Shown here piece by piece: positions 1 to 9,110 of a stretch of 64,000 nucleotides of DNA. Below the pieces are notes generated by a model, which made no database searches, had not been told where the DNA came from, and saw only the letters and a program-made list of their open reading frames with translations. Each line of letters starts with the position of its first letter. Position 1 is the stretch's first letter. This DNA comes from Cellulomonas sp. 73-92 (lineage in GTDB: Bacteria; Actinomycetota; Actinomycetes; Actinomycetales; Cellulomonadaceae): assembly GCF_001898175.1 (NCBI RefSeq), contig NZ_MKTH01000018.1, forward strand, positions 228,847-292,846, read 5' to 3'. A program made the position numbers and the translations under genes.

Positions 1-993
<993 letters not shown>

Positions 994-997
<4 letters not shown>

Positions 998-1776
998 CGC
1001 CGGATCACCGGGTTGCGCAGCACGCCGATGTCCTCGACCTCGACCTCGACGACGTCCCGCTCCACGAGCGGCCCGACGCCGGCGGGCGTGCCCGTGAGGA
1101 TGACGTCGCCGGGCAGCAGCGTGAACACCTCGGAGACGTAGGAGACGAGGTAGGCGACGTCGAACACCATCTGCGACGTGCGGCCGTCCTGCCGGGTGGT
1201 GCCGTTGACGCGCGCGCGCACGAACAGGTCGTCGACGTCGAGGCCCGGCACGATCCACGGCCCGAGCGGGCACGCCGAGTCGAAGCCCTTGGCCCGCGTC
1301 CACTGCGCGTCGGTGCGCTGGATGTCGCGCGCGGTGACGTCGTTGGCCACCGTGTACCCGAACACCTTGCTCAGCGCGTCCTCCGCCGCGACGTTGCGGG
1401 TGACCTTCCCGATGACGACGGCCAGCTCTGCCTCGTGCTCCACCTGCTCGGACCAGTCCGGCAGGACGATCGGGTCGTCCGGCCCGATCACGGAGGTGTT
1501 CGGCTTGAGGAAGAGCAGCGGCGCCGCCGGCACGGCGTTGCCCAGCTCGGCGGCGTGCTCGGCGTAGTTGCGGCCGACGCCGACGACCTTGCTCCGCGGG
1601 ATCACCGGCGCGAGCAGCCGCACGCCCTCCTCGGCGAGCCTGACGCGCTCACCGGTCGGCTGCGTGGCCTGGTACAGCGGGTCGCCGCTGACGACGATGA
1701 GCTCCTCGTCCCCGGGGTCGCCCTCGACGAGGGCGAACCGGGGGTCTCCTCCGGTGGTGAACCTGGCGATGCGCAC
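994..1776 (-). CDS. Fumarylacetoacetate hydrolase (FAH) family protein
   Basis: A 260-residue protein of the FAH / 2-hydroxyhepta-2,4-diene-1,7-dioate isomerase family, whose members cleave or decarboxylate 2-oxo-acid type substrates in a Mg2+-dependent way. Residues 67-78 ([12 protein letters not shown]) begin the catalytic domain. Metal ligands E115 and E117 lie in [12 protein letters not shown]146 in ANDVTARD, and the [13 protein letters not shown] loop is near 223-235. The N-terminal 60 residues are the usual short FAH cap. The true substrate is unknown; relatives beside gltX are often labelled as homoprotocatechuate-pathway enzymes without proof. It has a leaderless-type start: GTG at 1776, 6 nt after a TAGGGT -10 box. 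Confidence 0.9.
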
Positions 1777-1782
1777 GTCGCC

Positions 1783-1788
1783 ACCCTA
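1783..1788 (-). promoter_or_regulatory. -10 box of the FAH-family gene (leaderless)
   Basis: TAGGGT on the minus strand ends 6 nt before the GTG start at 1776. This places the transcription start at or next to the start codon and supports that start. Confidence 0.6.
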
Positions 1789-1805
1789 GGGCCAGCGGCC
1801 CGCTG

Positions 1806-2624
1806 CTAGGCCCGGGCGAGGACCTCGCCGTGGAGCACGACGAACCAGCCGTCCTGCTCCTCGCCCCACGCGCGCCAGGCCTCGGCGAGCTGCTCGAGCG
1901 CCACCTCGTCGGCCAGCCCGTGCGCGAGCGCGGCGCTCGCGAACCCGGACGCGACGCACCGGTCCGCCCACAACCGCGACCACCAGGCGCGCTCCACGGC
2001 GGTGGCGTAGCACCACGTGCCGGCGCCGACCTCGACGCCGTCCGGGTCGAACCCGGCCTCGCGGACCCACGACGACAGCCGCCGGCCCGCGTCGGCCTGC
2101 GCGCCGAGGGCGGCCGCGACCTCGCGGTACAGCTGGCGCCACTCCTCCAGCCCGTCGCTCTCCGGGAACCACGCGAACCCGCCGTAGTCGGAGTCGCGCA
2201 CGGCGACGAGCCCGCCCGGCCGGGCGACGCGTCGCATCTCGCGCAGCGCGGCGACCGGGTCGGTGAGGTGCTGGAGCAGCTGGTGGGCGTGCACCACGTC
2301 GAACGACGCGTCGTCGAACGGCAGGCGGTACGCGTCCCCGACCTCGAACCGGACCGTGCCGACGCCCGCGTCCGCGGCGTGCGCCCGCGCCTCCTCGAGC
2401 ACCTCCGGCGCCGAGTCCAGCCCGACGACCTCGCCGGGGGCCACGCTCCGCGCCAGGTCGACCGTCACGGTCCCCGGACCGCAGCCGACGTCGAGCAGGC
2501 TCATCCCCTCGCGCAGGTGCGGCAGCAGGTGGGTGGCGGAGTTCGCCGCGGTGCGCCAGCGGTGCGACCGCAGCACGGAGTCGTGGTGGCCGTGGAGGTA
2601 CACGTCGGCGGGTCCGGTGCTCAC
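1806..2624 (-). CDS. Class I SAM-dependent methyltransferase (type 11 / UbiE-like)
   Basis: A 272-residue soluble methyltransferase. Motif I, DVGCGPGT, is at residues 45-52 and the acidic motif II end (VVGLDSAPE) near 67-75. A VVHAHQLLQHL segment near 110 corresponds to motif IV, and a REMRRVARPGGLVAVRD stretch to the post-motif strand. Family members methylate small molecules; the substrate cannot be read from the sequence. The C-terminal half is rich in Trp and Ala and probably forms the substrate lid. Start GTG at 2624 is set by a TAGCAT -10 box 6 nt upstream. It is divergent from the helicase gene across 213 bp. Confidence 0.88.
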   Translation of the reverse strand: MSTGPADVYLHGHHDSVLRSHRWRTAANSATHLLPHLREGMSLLDVGCGPGTVTVDLARSVAPGEVVGLDSAPEVLEEARAHAADAGVGTVRFEVGDAYRLPFDDASFDVVHAHQLLQHLTDPVAALREMRRVARPGGLVAVRDSDYGGFAWFPESDGLEEWRQLYREVAAALGAQADAGRRLSSWVREAGFDPDGVEVGAGTWCYATAVERAWWSRLWADRCVASGFASAALAHGLADEVALEQLAEAWRAWGEEQDGWFVVLHGEVLARA

Positions 2625-2630
2625 GCTTTC

Positions 2631-2636
2631 ATGCTA
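2631..2636 (-). promoter_or_regulatory. -10 box of the methyltransferase gene (leaderless)
   Basis: TAGCAT on the minus strand, 6 nt before the GTG start at 2624. Confidence 0.6.
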
Positions 2637-2709
2637 GGCACCCGGCTCACATGCCGGTACGCCCCCTCTCGCATGGCGAGATGCCCACGGATCCCTCGGC
2701 CACTTCGGT

Positions 2710-2775
2710 GCTTGCGCGCCGATTCGGTGCATCGATCCACCGATCCGGCGCGAAACCACCGATGCGGCGCCAAGC
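2710..2775. repeat. Imperfect inverted repeat in divergent promoter region
   Basis: A 20-nt arm at 2710-2729 (GCTTGCGCGCCG then ATTCGGTG) is mirrored by a 19-nt arm at 2757-2775. They differ only by one gap and two substitutions. The spacer holds further copies of a CCACCGAT-like unit. The element lies between the divergent methyltransferase and helicase genes, upstream of both -10 boxes. It may be an operator or a REP-like intergenic element. Confidence 0.5.
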
Positions 2776-2824
2776 AGGGCGGCCCCACCGCCTGGCTCGT
2801 CGGCAGCCACCGTCCGCCGGGTGG

Positions 2825-2830
2825 CAGGAT
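2825..2830 (+). promoter_or_regulatory. -10 box of the DUF3516 helicase gene (leaderless)
   Basis: CAGGAT ends 7 nt before the GTG start at 2838, matching the leaderless pattern seen at many genes in this window. Confidence 0.55.
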
Positions 2831-2837
2831 CGCGGGC

Positions 2838-5360
2838 GTGCCCACCGCCCTGCTCGCCGACCGCGTCCCGGCGGACCCCACCGACCCGGACGCCCTCTAC
2901 GCCGCGTTCACCGGCTGGGCGGCCGACCGCGGGCTGCGGCTCTACCCGCACCAGGAGGAGGCGCTTCTCGCCCTGGTGACGGGCGAGCACGTCATCATCA
3001 CGACCCCCACCGGCAGCGGCAAGTCGCTCGTCGCCGAGGCCGCGCACTTCGTCGCCTTCGCCCAGGGGCGCCGCACGGTCTACACCGCGCCGCTCAAGGC
3101 CCTGGTCAGCGAGAAGTTCTTCGCCCTGGTCCACGCGTTCGGATCGGCCAACGTGGGCATGATGACCGGGGACTCGTCGGTCAACCCCGACGCCCCGATC
3201 CTCTGCTGCACGGCCGAGATCCTCGCCAACCTCGCGCTCCGCGACGGCGAGGAGGCCGACGCCGCACAGGTGGTGATGGACGAGTTCCACTTCTACGCCG
3301 ACCCGCAGCGCGGCTGGGCGTGGCAGGTCCCCCTGCTCGAGCTGCCGCGCACCCAGTTCGTCCTCATGTCCGCGACCCTGGGCGACGTCACGTTCTTCGC
3401 CGACGACCTGCAGCGGCGCACGGGCGTCGACGTCGCGACGATCACCGGCACGGAGCGGCCCGTGCCCCTGGAGTACGCGTACAGCGTCGAGCCCCTCCAC
3501 GAGCTGCTCGAGGAGCTGGTGCAGACCCACCGCGCGCCGGTCTACGTGGTCCACTTCACGCAGCGCGAGGCCGTGGAGCGGGCGCAGGCGCTGGCGAGCA
3601 CCACCGTCGCGACGCGGGCCCAGCGCGATGCGATCGCCGACGAGCTGGGCGCCTTCCGGTTCGGCCCCGGCTTCGGCCGCACCCTCAGCAGGCTGCTGCG
3701 CCTGGGCGTCGGCGTCCACCATGCCGGGATGCTCCCCCGCTACCGCCGCGTCGTGGAACGCCTCACCCAGCGGGGCCTGCTGCCGGTGGTGTGCGGCACC
3801 GACACGCTCGGCGTCGGCATCAACGTGCCCATCCGCACCGTGGTGCTGACGTCCCTCGTCAAGTACGACGGCGAGCGCATGCGCCACCTGACGGCCCGCG
3901 AGTTCCACCAGATCTCCGGCCGCGCCGGCCGGGCGGGCTTCGACACCCTCGGCGAGGTCGTCGTCATGGCCCCCGAGCACGTCATCGAGAACCGGCGGGC
4001 CCTGCTCAAGGCGGGCGACGACCCGAAGAAGGTCCGCAAGATCGTCCGCAAGCAGGCGCCACCGGGCCACGTCAACTGGACCGACAAGACCTTCGAGCGC
4101 CTGCGTGACGCGCCGCCCGAGCCGCTGACCTCCAGCTTCGCCGTGACGCACGCCATGGTGCTCAACGTGCTGGAGCGCCAGGCGCTGCATGGCGCCGACC
4201 CCGTCGCCGTCATGACGCACCTGCTGACCGCCAACCACGAGCCCGAGGCCAACCGCCGCCGCCACGTCCGCCGGGCGATCGAGGTCTACCGCTCGCTGCG
4301 GGCGTCGGGCGTCGTCGTGCGCGACGGCCACACCGTCCGGCTGGCGCACGAGATCCCGGCGACCTTCGCGCTCAACCAGGCGCTGTCGCCGTTCGCCTAC
4401 GCGGCGCTCGACCTGTTCGACCCCACCGACCCCGGCTACGCCCACGACGTCGTCTCCGTCGTCGAGGCCACGCTCGACGACCCCCGCCAGGTGCTGGCAG
4501 CCCAGGAGAACCGCGCCCGGGGCGAGGCCGTCGCCGCGATGAAGGCCGAGGGCTACGAGTACGAGGAGCGCATGGCGCTGCTCCAGGACGTCAGCTATCC
4601 CAAACCGCTGGCGGAGCCCCTGGCCGTGGCGTTCGCCGCGTACCGCACGGGCAACCCCTGGGTGGCGGACCTCGAGCTCTCGCCCAAGTCCGTGGTCCGC
4701 GAGATGCACGAGCGCGCCATGACGTTCCCGGAGTACGTCAGCGAGTACGGGCTGGACCGCACCGAGGGCGTGCTGCTGCGCTACCTCGCCGACGCCTACC
4801 GCGCGCTGCGCCAGACGATCCCGCCGGAGCGCGCCACGGAGGACCTCGACGAGATCACCGACTGGCTCGGCGACCTTGTCCGGCGCACCGACTCCTCCCT
4901 CCTCGACGAGTGGGAGAGACTCGCCCACCCCGACGAGGAGGGCCCGCGGCCCGCCGAGGGCGAAGCCCCGCCGCCCCCGCTGTCGGGCACGCCGCGCGTG
5001 CTGCGCGCCCTGGTGCGCGGCGCGATGTTCCGCCGGGTCGAGCTCGTGGCGCGCGAGGACTGGGCCGCCCTGGAGCGGCTCGGGGACGCGGACGAGGAGG
5101 GCGTGCCGTGGACCGCCGCGCGCTGGGAGGCGGCGATGGCGCCGTACTGGGACGAGCACGACGAGGTCGGCATCGCCGCCCCCGCGCGCGGCCCGGCCCT
5201 GTTCCAGGTGGCCGAGCACCCGACGACCTGGCGCGTCGACCAGGTGCTCGACGACCCGGCGGGCGACCACGACTGGCGCATCGCGGCCGTCGTCGACCTG
5301 CCGGCGTCCGACGAGAACGGCGAGGTCAGGCTGCGGATCGCCGCCGTCGCACCCTTCTGA
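2838..5360 (+). CDS. DEAD/DEAH-box helicase with C-terminal DUF3516 (Ski2-like)
   Basis: An 840-residue superfamily 2 helicase. Walker A TPTGSGKS is at residues 56-63, motif II is DEFH (148-151), motif III MSATLG follows, and motif VI QISGRAGRAGFD closes the second RecA domain near 355-366. The C-terminal half (about 480-840) is the DUF3516 region found in actinobacterial helicases and is acidic and proline-rich near 690-715. By family it probably unwinds structured RNA; its cellular role is not established. The GTG start is supported by the -10 box 7 nt upstream. The frame is open for about 1 kb further upstream, but that lies antisense to the methyltransferase and has no coding character. 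Confidence 0.92.
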   Translation: MPTALLADRVPADPTDPDALYAAFTGWAADRGLRLYPHQEEALLALVTGEHVIITTPTGSGKSLVAEAAHFVAFAQGRRTVYTAPLKALVSEKFFALVHAFGSANVGMMTGDSSVNPDAPILCCTAEILANLALRDGEEADAAQVVMDEFHFYADPQRGWAWQVPLLELPRTQFVLMSATLGDVTFFADDLQRRTGVDVATITGTERPVPLEYAYSVEPLHELLEELVQTHRAPVYVVHFTQREAVERAQALASTTVATRAQRDAIADELGAFRFGPGFGRTLSRLLRLGVGVHHAGMLPRYRRVVERLTQRGLLPVVCGTDTLGVGINVPIRTVVLTSLVKYDGERMRHLTAREFHQISGRAGRAGFDTLGEVVVMAPEHVIENRRALLKAGDDPKKVRKIVRKQAPPGHVNWTDKTFERLRDAPPEPLTSSFAVTHAMVLNVLERQALHGADPVAVMTHLLTANHEPEANRRRHVRRAIEVYRSLRASGVVVRDGHTVRLAHEIPATFALNQALSPFAYAALDLFDPTDPGYAHDVVSVVEATLDDPRQVLAAQENRARGEAVAAMKAEGYEYEERMALLQDVSYPKPLAEPLAVAFAAYRTGNPWVADLELSPKSVVREMHERAMTFPEYVSEYGLDRTEGVLLRYLADAYRALRQTIPPERATEDLDEITDWLGDLVRRTDSSLLDEWERLAHPDEEGPRPAEGEAPPPPLSGTPRVLRALVRGAMFRRVELVAREDWAALERLGDADEEGVPWTAARWEAAMAPYWDEHDEVGIAAPARGPALFQVAEHPTTWRVDQVLDDPAGDHDWRIAAVVDLPASDENGEVRLRIAAVAPF

Positions 5361-5383
5361 GCCCCGGGACCAAAGTCCCATGG

Positions 5384-5402
5384 TTAGGAGAGGCTAGCCT
5401 AC
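5384..5402. promoter_or_regulatory. IdeR/DtxR-type iron box upstream of the VIT1/CCC1 gene
   Basis: TTAGGAGAGGCTAGCCTAC matches the IdeR/DtxR consensus (TTAGGTTAGGCTAACCTAA) at 15 of 19 positions, including both half-site cores. It lies about 32 bp upstream of the -35 element of the downstream promoter, where an activator rather than a repressor would bind. A weaker half-site-like run, AGGTCAGGGCAGG, follows at 5411. Confidence 0.7.
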
Positions 5403-5433
5403 GTTTGCGCAGGTCAGGGCAGGTTTCCCTCGC

Positions 5434-5462
5434 GTGACAAGCGGCGAGACGCCACGTACTCT
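5434..5462 (+). promoter_or_regulatory. Promoter of the VIT1/CCC1 gene
   Basis: GTGACA (5434-5439), a 17-bp spacer and TACTCT (5457-5462) form a SigA-like promoter. The -10 box ends 6 nt before the GTG start at 5469, so the mRNA is predicted to be leaderless. Confidence 0.65.
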
Positions 5463-5468
5463 CGCCCG

Positions 5469-6092
5469 GTGACCAGCCTCCCCGAGACCGCCACGGCCGA
5501 CCCCTCGACCCCCGCCGTCACCGGCGTGGCACCGCCGGCGCGCGACGACGACGCGCTCCGCGTGGTGTCGGCCAGCGGGCTCAACTGGCTGCGCGCCGGC
5601 GTCCTGGGCGCGAACGACGGCATCGTCTCGGTCGCCGCGACCGTGCTCGGCGTGGCGGGCGCCACCTCGGAGGTCAAGGCGATCTTCATCGCCGGCATCG
5701 CCGCCCTCGTCGCCGGCGCCCTGTCGATGGCCGTCGGCGAGTACGTCTCGGTCTCGAGCCAGCGCGACGCGGAGCTGGTCGCCGCCCGGATGCGCGGCTT
5801 CGAGAGCCACGAGGTCGAGCTGACCAACCCCTGGCACGCCGGCATCGCGTCGCTGTCGGCGTTCGGCGTCGGTGCTCTCATCCCCCTGCTCGTCGTGCTC
5901 GCGCCCTGGGGCGAGGCGCGCAGCCTCGCGACGTTCGTCGCCGTCCTGGGCGCCCTCGTCATCACCGGCTGGGTCAGCGCCCGGGTCTCGGGCGCCGGTA
6001 TCGGTCGCTCGGTGACGCGCAACGTCGTCGGCGGCAGCCTGGCCATGGCGCTGACCTACGGCGTCGGTTCGCTCGTCGGGCTCGCGGTCTGA
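5469..6092 (+). CDS. VIT1/CCC1-family iron/manganese transporter
   Basis: A 207-residue integral membrane protein of the vacuolar iron transporter family, which moves Fe2+ or Mn2+ out of the cytosol in exchange for protons. After a 35-residue Ala/Pro-rich N-terminus comes the signature LRAGVLGANDGIVSVAATVLGVAGA (its first 20 residues cover TM1). The SMAVGEYVSVSSQRDAE segment of TM2 carries the metal-path residues, and three more helices end the protein. It lacks the ferritin-like domain of MbfA-type members. GTG start is set by the promoter just upstream. The IdeR-like box suggests iron-dependent expression, which fits detoxification or storage of excess iron. Confidence 0.92.
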   Translation: MTSLPETATADPSTPAVTGVAPPARDDDALRVVSASGLNWLRAGVLGANDGIVSVAATVLGVAGATSEVKAIFIAGIAALVAGALSMAVGEYVSVSSQRDAELVAARMRGFESHEVELTNPWHAGIASLSAFGVGALIPLLVVLAPWGEARSLATFVAVLGALVITGWVSARVSGAGIGRSVTRNVVGGSLAMALTYGVGSLVGLAV

Positions 6093-6099
6093 CACCCGG

Positions 6100-6591
6100 G
6101 TGCCACGCAAGGAGCAGGCAGGGACCCCCGCCCTCGTCGCCCTCGCCGCGGCCGGCGTGCCGCACACGGTGCACGCCTACGAGCACGACCCGCGCACGCC
6201 CGCCGGGTACGGGCTGGAGGCCGCGACGGTGCTCGGCCTCGACCCGGCCCAGGTGTACAAGACGCTGGTCGCGGAGGTGGACGGGCGCCTGACGGTCGCG
6301 GTGGTGCCGGTCACCGGGCACCTCGACCTCAAGGCCCTGGCGGCGGCGGTCGGCGGCAAGCGAGCCGTGATGGCGGAACGGCCCGACGCGGAGCGCGCCA
6401 CCGGCTACGTCGCGGGCGGCATCTCCCCGCTGGGCCAGCGGTCCGCGCTGCCCACGGTCGTCGACGAGACGATCTACCTGCACGACGAGGTCTACGTCTC
6501 CGGCGGCCGCCGCGGGCTGGACGTCTGCCTCGCGCCCGACGACCTCGTGCGGCTGACCGACGCCGTCGTCGCGGACCTCGCCCGCGCCTGA
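6100..6591 (+). CDS. ybaK: Cys-tRNA(Pro)/aminoacyl-tRNA deacylase (YbaK/EbsC family)
   Basis: A 163-residue editing enzyme of the YbaK family, which hydrolyses mischarged Cys-tRNA(Pro). Family marks are the catalytic lysine K54 in QVYKTLV, VPVTGHLDLKALA (69-81) and GGISPLG at 106-112. Length agrees with the family (about 155-165). GTG start at 6100 is 7 nt after the stop of the VIT1/CCC1 gene with no clear Shine-Dalgarno, so it is probably co-transcribed with it. The functional link with the transporter is unclear. Confidence 0.94.
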   Translation: MPRKEQAGTPALVALAAAGVPHTVHAYEHDPRTPAGYGLEAATVLGLDPAQVYKTLVAEVDGRLTVAVVPVTGHLDLKALAAAVGGKRAVMAERPDAERATGYVAGGISPLGQRSALPTVVDETIYLHDEVYVSGGRRGLDVCLAPDDLVRLTDAVVADLARA

Positions 6592-6595
6592 GGCG

Positions 6596-7546
6596 TCACC
6601 GCCAGGGGCGGGCGGACCGCTCCGCCCAGTACCGCTCGGGCGGCTCGGCCAGCGCCGCGACGTCCTCGGCGCCGGCCGCCGGCACGCGCGCCGCCAGGTT
6701 GGAGGCGAGCTGCCCGGGCGTCACCGCGCCGGACAGCACCACGTCGGCGAAGGGCCGGCCCAGCGCGCAGCCGATCGCGAACGCGTCGGCCGTCTGCTCG
6801 TCGTGCGCCGCCGCCCGCGCCCGTGCCGCGGCGTCGCCGTCCGGTCCGAGCCGGCCGTTGGCCAGCGCCTCCTTGATGACGACGAACCAACCGGCGTCGT
6901 GGGCGCGGGTCAGCGCCGGGCCGGCCGACGGCTCGAGGAGGTTCCACGTGGCCTGGACCACCGTGAACGGGCCGGCCGCCAGCGCGGCGTCGACGGCGTC
7001 GCCCTGGCGCGGGCCGCTGGTGGACAGGCCCACGCGCACGCCCGTGGCGGCCAGCGCCGCCAGCCGCGCCAGGATCGCCGGGTCGCGGAGGGCCGGGCTG
7101 TCCACCGTCGCGGAGTGCACCAGGTACACGTCCGGCGGGCCGCCGAGGGCCTCGAGCGTCTGGGGCCACTGCTCGTCCAGCATCGCGACGGAGTGCTCCT
7201 TGACCTCGTGCACCGCCGCGTCCATCCGGAACTCGCCGACGTACCGGTACCCCCACTTGCTGCCGACGACGAGCCGCTGGCGCCGGCCCGGGTGGGACGC
7301 CAGCCACGAGCCGAGGAACTGCTCGGCCAGGCCGTAGGAGCGGGCGCAGTCGACGTACCGCACGCCCGCGTCCCACGCCGCGTCCAGCACCTCGTGCGTC
7401 CGGGCCTCCATCGCGTCCACGGAACGCAGGGACGGCAGGTCTCCCGCGCGACCGGCGGTGATGTACGCGGGCCGCCCCAGCGCCGCCAGGCCGAGGCCGA
7501 CGCGCGGTACGCCGGCACCCGTCAGCGGTCCGTCCGGCAGCGCCAT
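6596..7546 (-). CDS. Aldo/keto reductase
   Basis: A 316-residue NADPH-dependent oxidoreductase with an AKR TIM barrel. The tetrad residues D66 (VDCARSYG), Y71 and K97 (VVGSKWGY) are visible. The sequence resembles the AKR group that includes galactose-dehydrogenase-like and Tas-like proteins; substrate unknown. ATG at 7546 was chosen because GGAGGGAG precedes it at good spacing, although the frame stays open 35 codons upstream. It ends 4 bp from the convergent ybaK stop. Confidence 0.9.
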   Translation of the reverse strand: MALPDGPLTGAGVPRVGLGLAALGRPAYITAGRAGDLPSLRSVDAMEARTHEVLDAAWDAGVRYVDCARSYGLAEQFLGSWLASHPGRRQRLVVGSKWGYRYVGEFRMDAAVHEVKEHSVAMLDEQWPQTLEALGGPPDVYLVHSATVDSPALRDPAILARLAALAATGVRVGLSTSGPRQGDAVDAALAAGPFTVVQATWNLLEPSAGPALTRAHDAGWFVVIKEALANGRLGPDGDAAARARAAAHDEQTADAFAIGCALGRPFADVVLSGAVTPGQLASNLAARVPAAGAEDVAALAEPPERYWAERSARPWR

Positions 7547-7672
7547 GCCCACTCCCTCCACCGGCCCCGTGGCGAGCCTAGCCACCGGTATCTGGGCCTG
7601 CGGCCCTGCCTCCTTGTCACCAGCGGGACGCGACCCGCGTCCCGTCGGCACGCCGAGCAGGGAGGTTTGACC

Positions 7673-8326
7673 ATGTGGCGCACATCAGCGGTGGTGGTCG
7701 CGGCGGTGCTGGCGCTGGCCGCGTGCTCCTCGTCGGGCGGCGGCGGGCCGACGACCCCGCCCGCGGCGCCCGCGACCCAGACCACGGCCCCGCCCACGAC
7801 GACGCCGGCCCCCACGACGCCCGCCGCGACCCCGGAGGCGACGGCGCAGGGCGTGGCCCTCACCCTCGACCCCTGCGCTGTGTTCCCGCAGGCCGAGGCG
7901 AGCACCCTGCTCGGCACCACGGCCCCGGCCGGGCAGCCGCAGACCCTCGACGGCGGCGGGAAGATGTGCGTCTACGCCGCCGGGGCCGAGGGTGTCGCCC
8001 AGATCGTCGTCGCGCAGGCGACGAGCGCCGCCGACGCCGGCGCCGTGTGGGACCAGGAGCGTGCCCGGGCCAACCAGGCGCTGCAGCAGGCGCTCCAGTC
8101 GCAGGCACAGCTGACCCCCACGCTGGCCGACCTGCCCGGCCTCGGCGACAAGGCGTCCACGGCCTCGTACGCGGCGACGATCGGTCCGGTGACGCTCGCC
8201 GGCAGCGCGATCTACGTGCTCAAGGGCGCGACGTTCTTCGGGGTCAGCGTGCTGCGGCTGAACGGCGCCGCCCCCACCGTCGACGCGCTGAAGGCCGAGG
8301 CGCAGACGATCCTCGGCCGGATCTAG
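7673..8326 (+). CDS. DUF3558-like secreted lipoprotein
   Basis: A 217-residue exported lipoprotein. The signal peptide ends in the lipobox LAAC with lipidated C18. Residues 19-60 are a low-complexity Ser/Gly then Thr/Pro/Ala linker. The folded domain starts at DPCAVFPQAEASTLLG (the DUF3558-type opening) and contains one further Cys near residue 102 that could pair with the first. A GGGAGG Shine-Dalgarno precedes the ATG. Function unknown; it is anchored to the outer face of the membrane. Confidence 0.85.
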   Translation: MWRTSAVVVAAVLALAACSSSGGGGPTTPPAAPATQTTAPPTTTPAPTTPAATPEATAQGVALTLDPCAVFPQAEASTLLGTTAPAGQPQTLDGGGKMCVYAAGAEGVAQIVVAQATSAADAGAVWDQERARANQALQQALQSQAQLTPTLADLPGLGDKASTASYAATIGPVTLAGSAIYVLKGATFFGVSVLRLNGAAPTVDALKAEAQTILGRI

Positions 8327-8390
8327 CGGGACGCGCCACGGTCCGGCCGGCGAGGGGCGCGGCCGGGCCGTGACGCTAGCGTTGCCGTTC

Positions 8391-9110
8391 GTGGACGACG
8401 ACCTGCGCACCCGGCTGGCCGCCGTCCACGCCCGGATCGACCGCGCCACGGCGGATGCCGGCCGCTCCCAGGGCGACGTCACGCTGCTCCTGGCGACCAA
8501 GACGCAGGACGCCGGCACTATCCGCGCGGCCGTGCAGGCCCACCGCGCGCTGGCGGTCGAGCGGCGCCTGCTCCTCGGCGAGAACCGCGTCCAGGAGCTC
8601 GTCGCCAAGGGCCCTGCCCTGGCCGACCTGGGGCTGCCCTACCACCTCATCGGCCCGCTGCAGTCGAACAAGATCAACGCGGCGCTGCGGTGGGCGGACG
8701 CGGTCGACGCGGTCGAGTCGCTGGACCTCGCGCGCCGGCTGGCCGAGCGGCGATCGGGCCGCTACGCCGACCTCGACGTGATGGTGCAGGTCAACGTCTC
8801 GGGCGAGGCGACCAAGCACGGCGTCGCGCCCGACGAGGCCGCCGGGCTCGCCACGGCGGTGGCCGCCCTCGACGGGCTCCGGCTCGTCGGCTTCCAGACG
8901 ATCGGAGCGATGAGCGACGACCCGCTCGTCGTGCGCGCGGGGTTCGCCGCGCTGCGCGCGGTGCGCGACGAGGTCGTCGCCTCCGGGTCCCCGGGCACGG
9001 CCGGCGCCGTCGAGCTGTCGATGGGCATGACCGGCGACCTGGAGCTCGCGATCGCCGAGGGCGCGACGGTCGTGCGGGTCGGCACCGCGGTCTTCGGCTC
9101 GCGGACGTGA
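8391..9110 (+). CDS. YggS-family pyridoxal-phosphate homeostasis protein
   Basis: A 239-residue PLP-binding protein of the YggS/PROSC family, which controls free PLP and related B6 vitamers. The PLP lysine is K37 in LLATKTQD, followed by GENRVQEL, the HLIGPLQSNK motif and a C-terminal SMGMTGDLELAI phosphate-binding loop. The GTG at 8391 is chosen because a TAGCGT -10-like box (8377-8382) sits 8 nt upstream and the protein then begins like its relatives. An earlier in-frame GTG at 8370 would add 7 residues and place the -10 box inside the gene. The gene ends directly at the stop of the convergent lipoate ligase. Confidence 0.93.
   Translation: MDDDLRTRLAAVHARIDRATADAGRSQGDVTLLLATKTQDAGTIRAAVQAHRALAVERRLLLGENRVQELVAKGPALADLGLPYHLIGPLQSNKINAALRWADAVDAVESLDLARRLAERRSGRYADLDVMVQVNVSGEATKHGVAPDEAAGLATAVAALDGLRLVGFQTIGAMSDDPLVVRAGFAALRAVRDEVVASGSPGTAGAVELSMGMTGDLELAIAEGATVVRVGTAVFGSRT

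Noticed and set aside
998..1303. N-terminal extension of rnhA by about 100 codons
   Set aside because: The extension lies inside the FAH-family gene and is Arg/Ala-rich. The GTG at 997 gives a normal RNase HI with a 4-bp overlap start.
5366..5379. GGGAC-CAAA-GTCCC as terminator of the helicase gene
   Set aside because: The stem is only 5 bp and has no T-run, which is too weak for a call.
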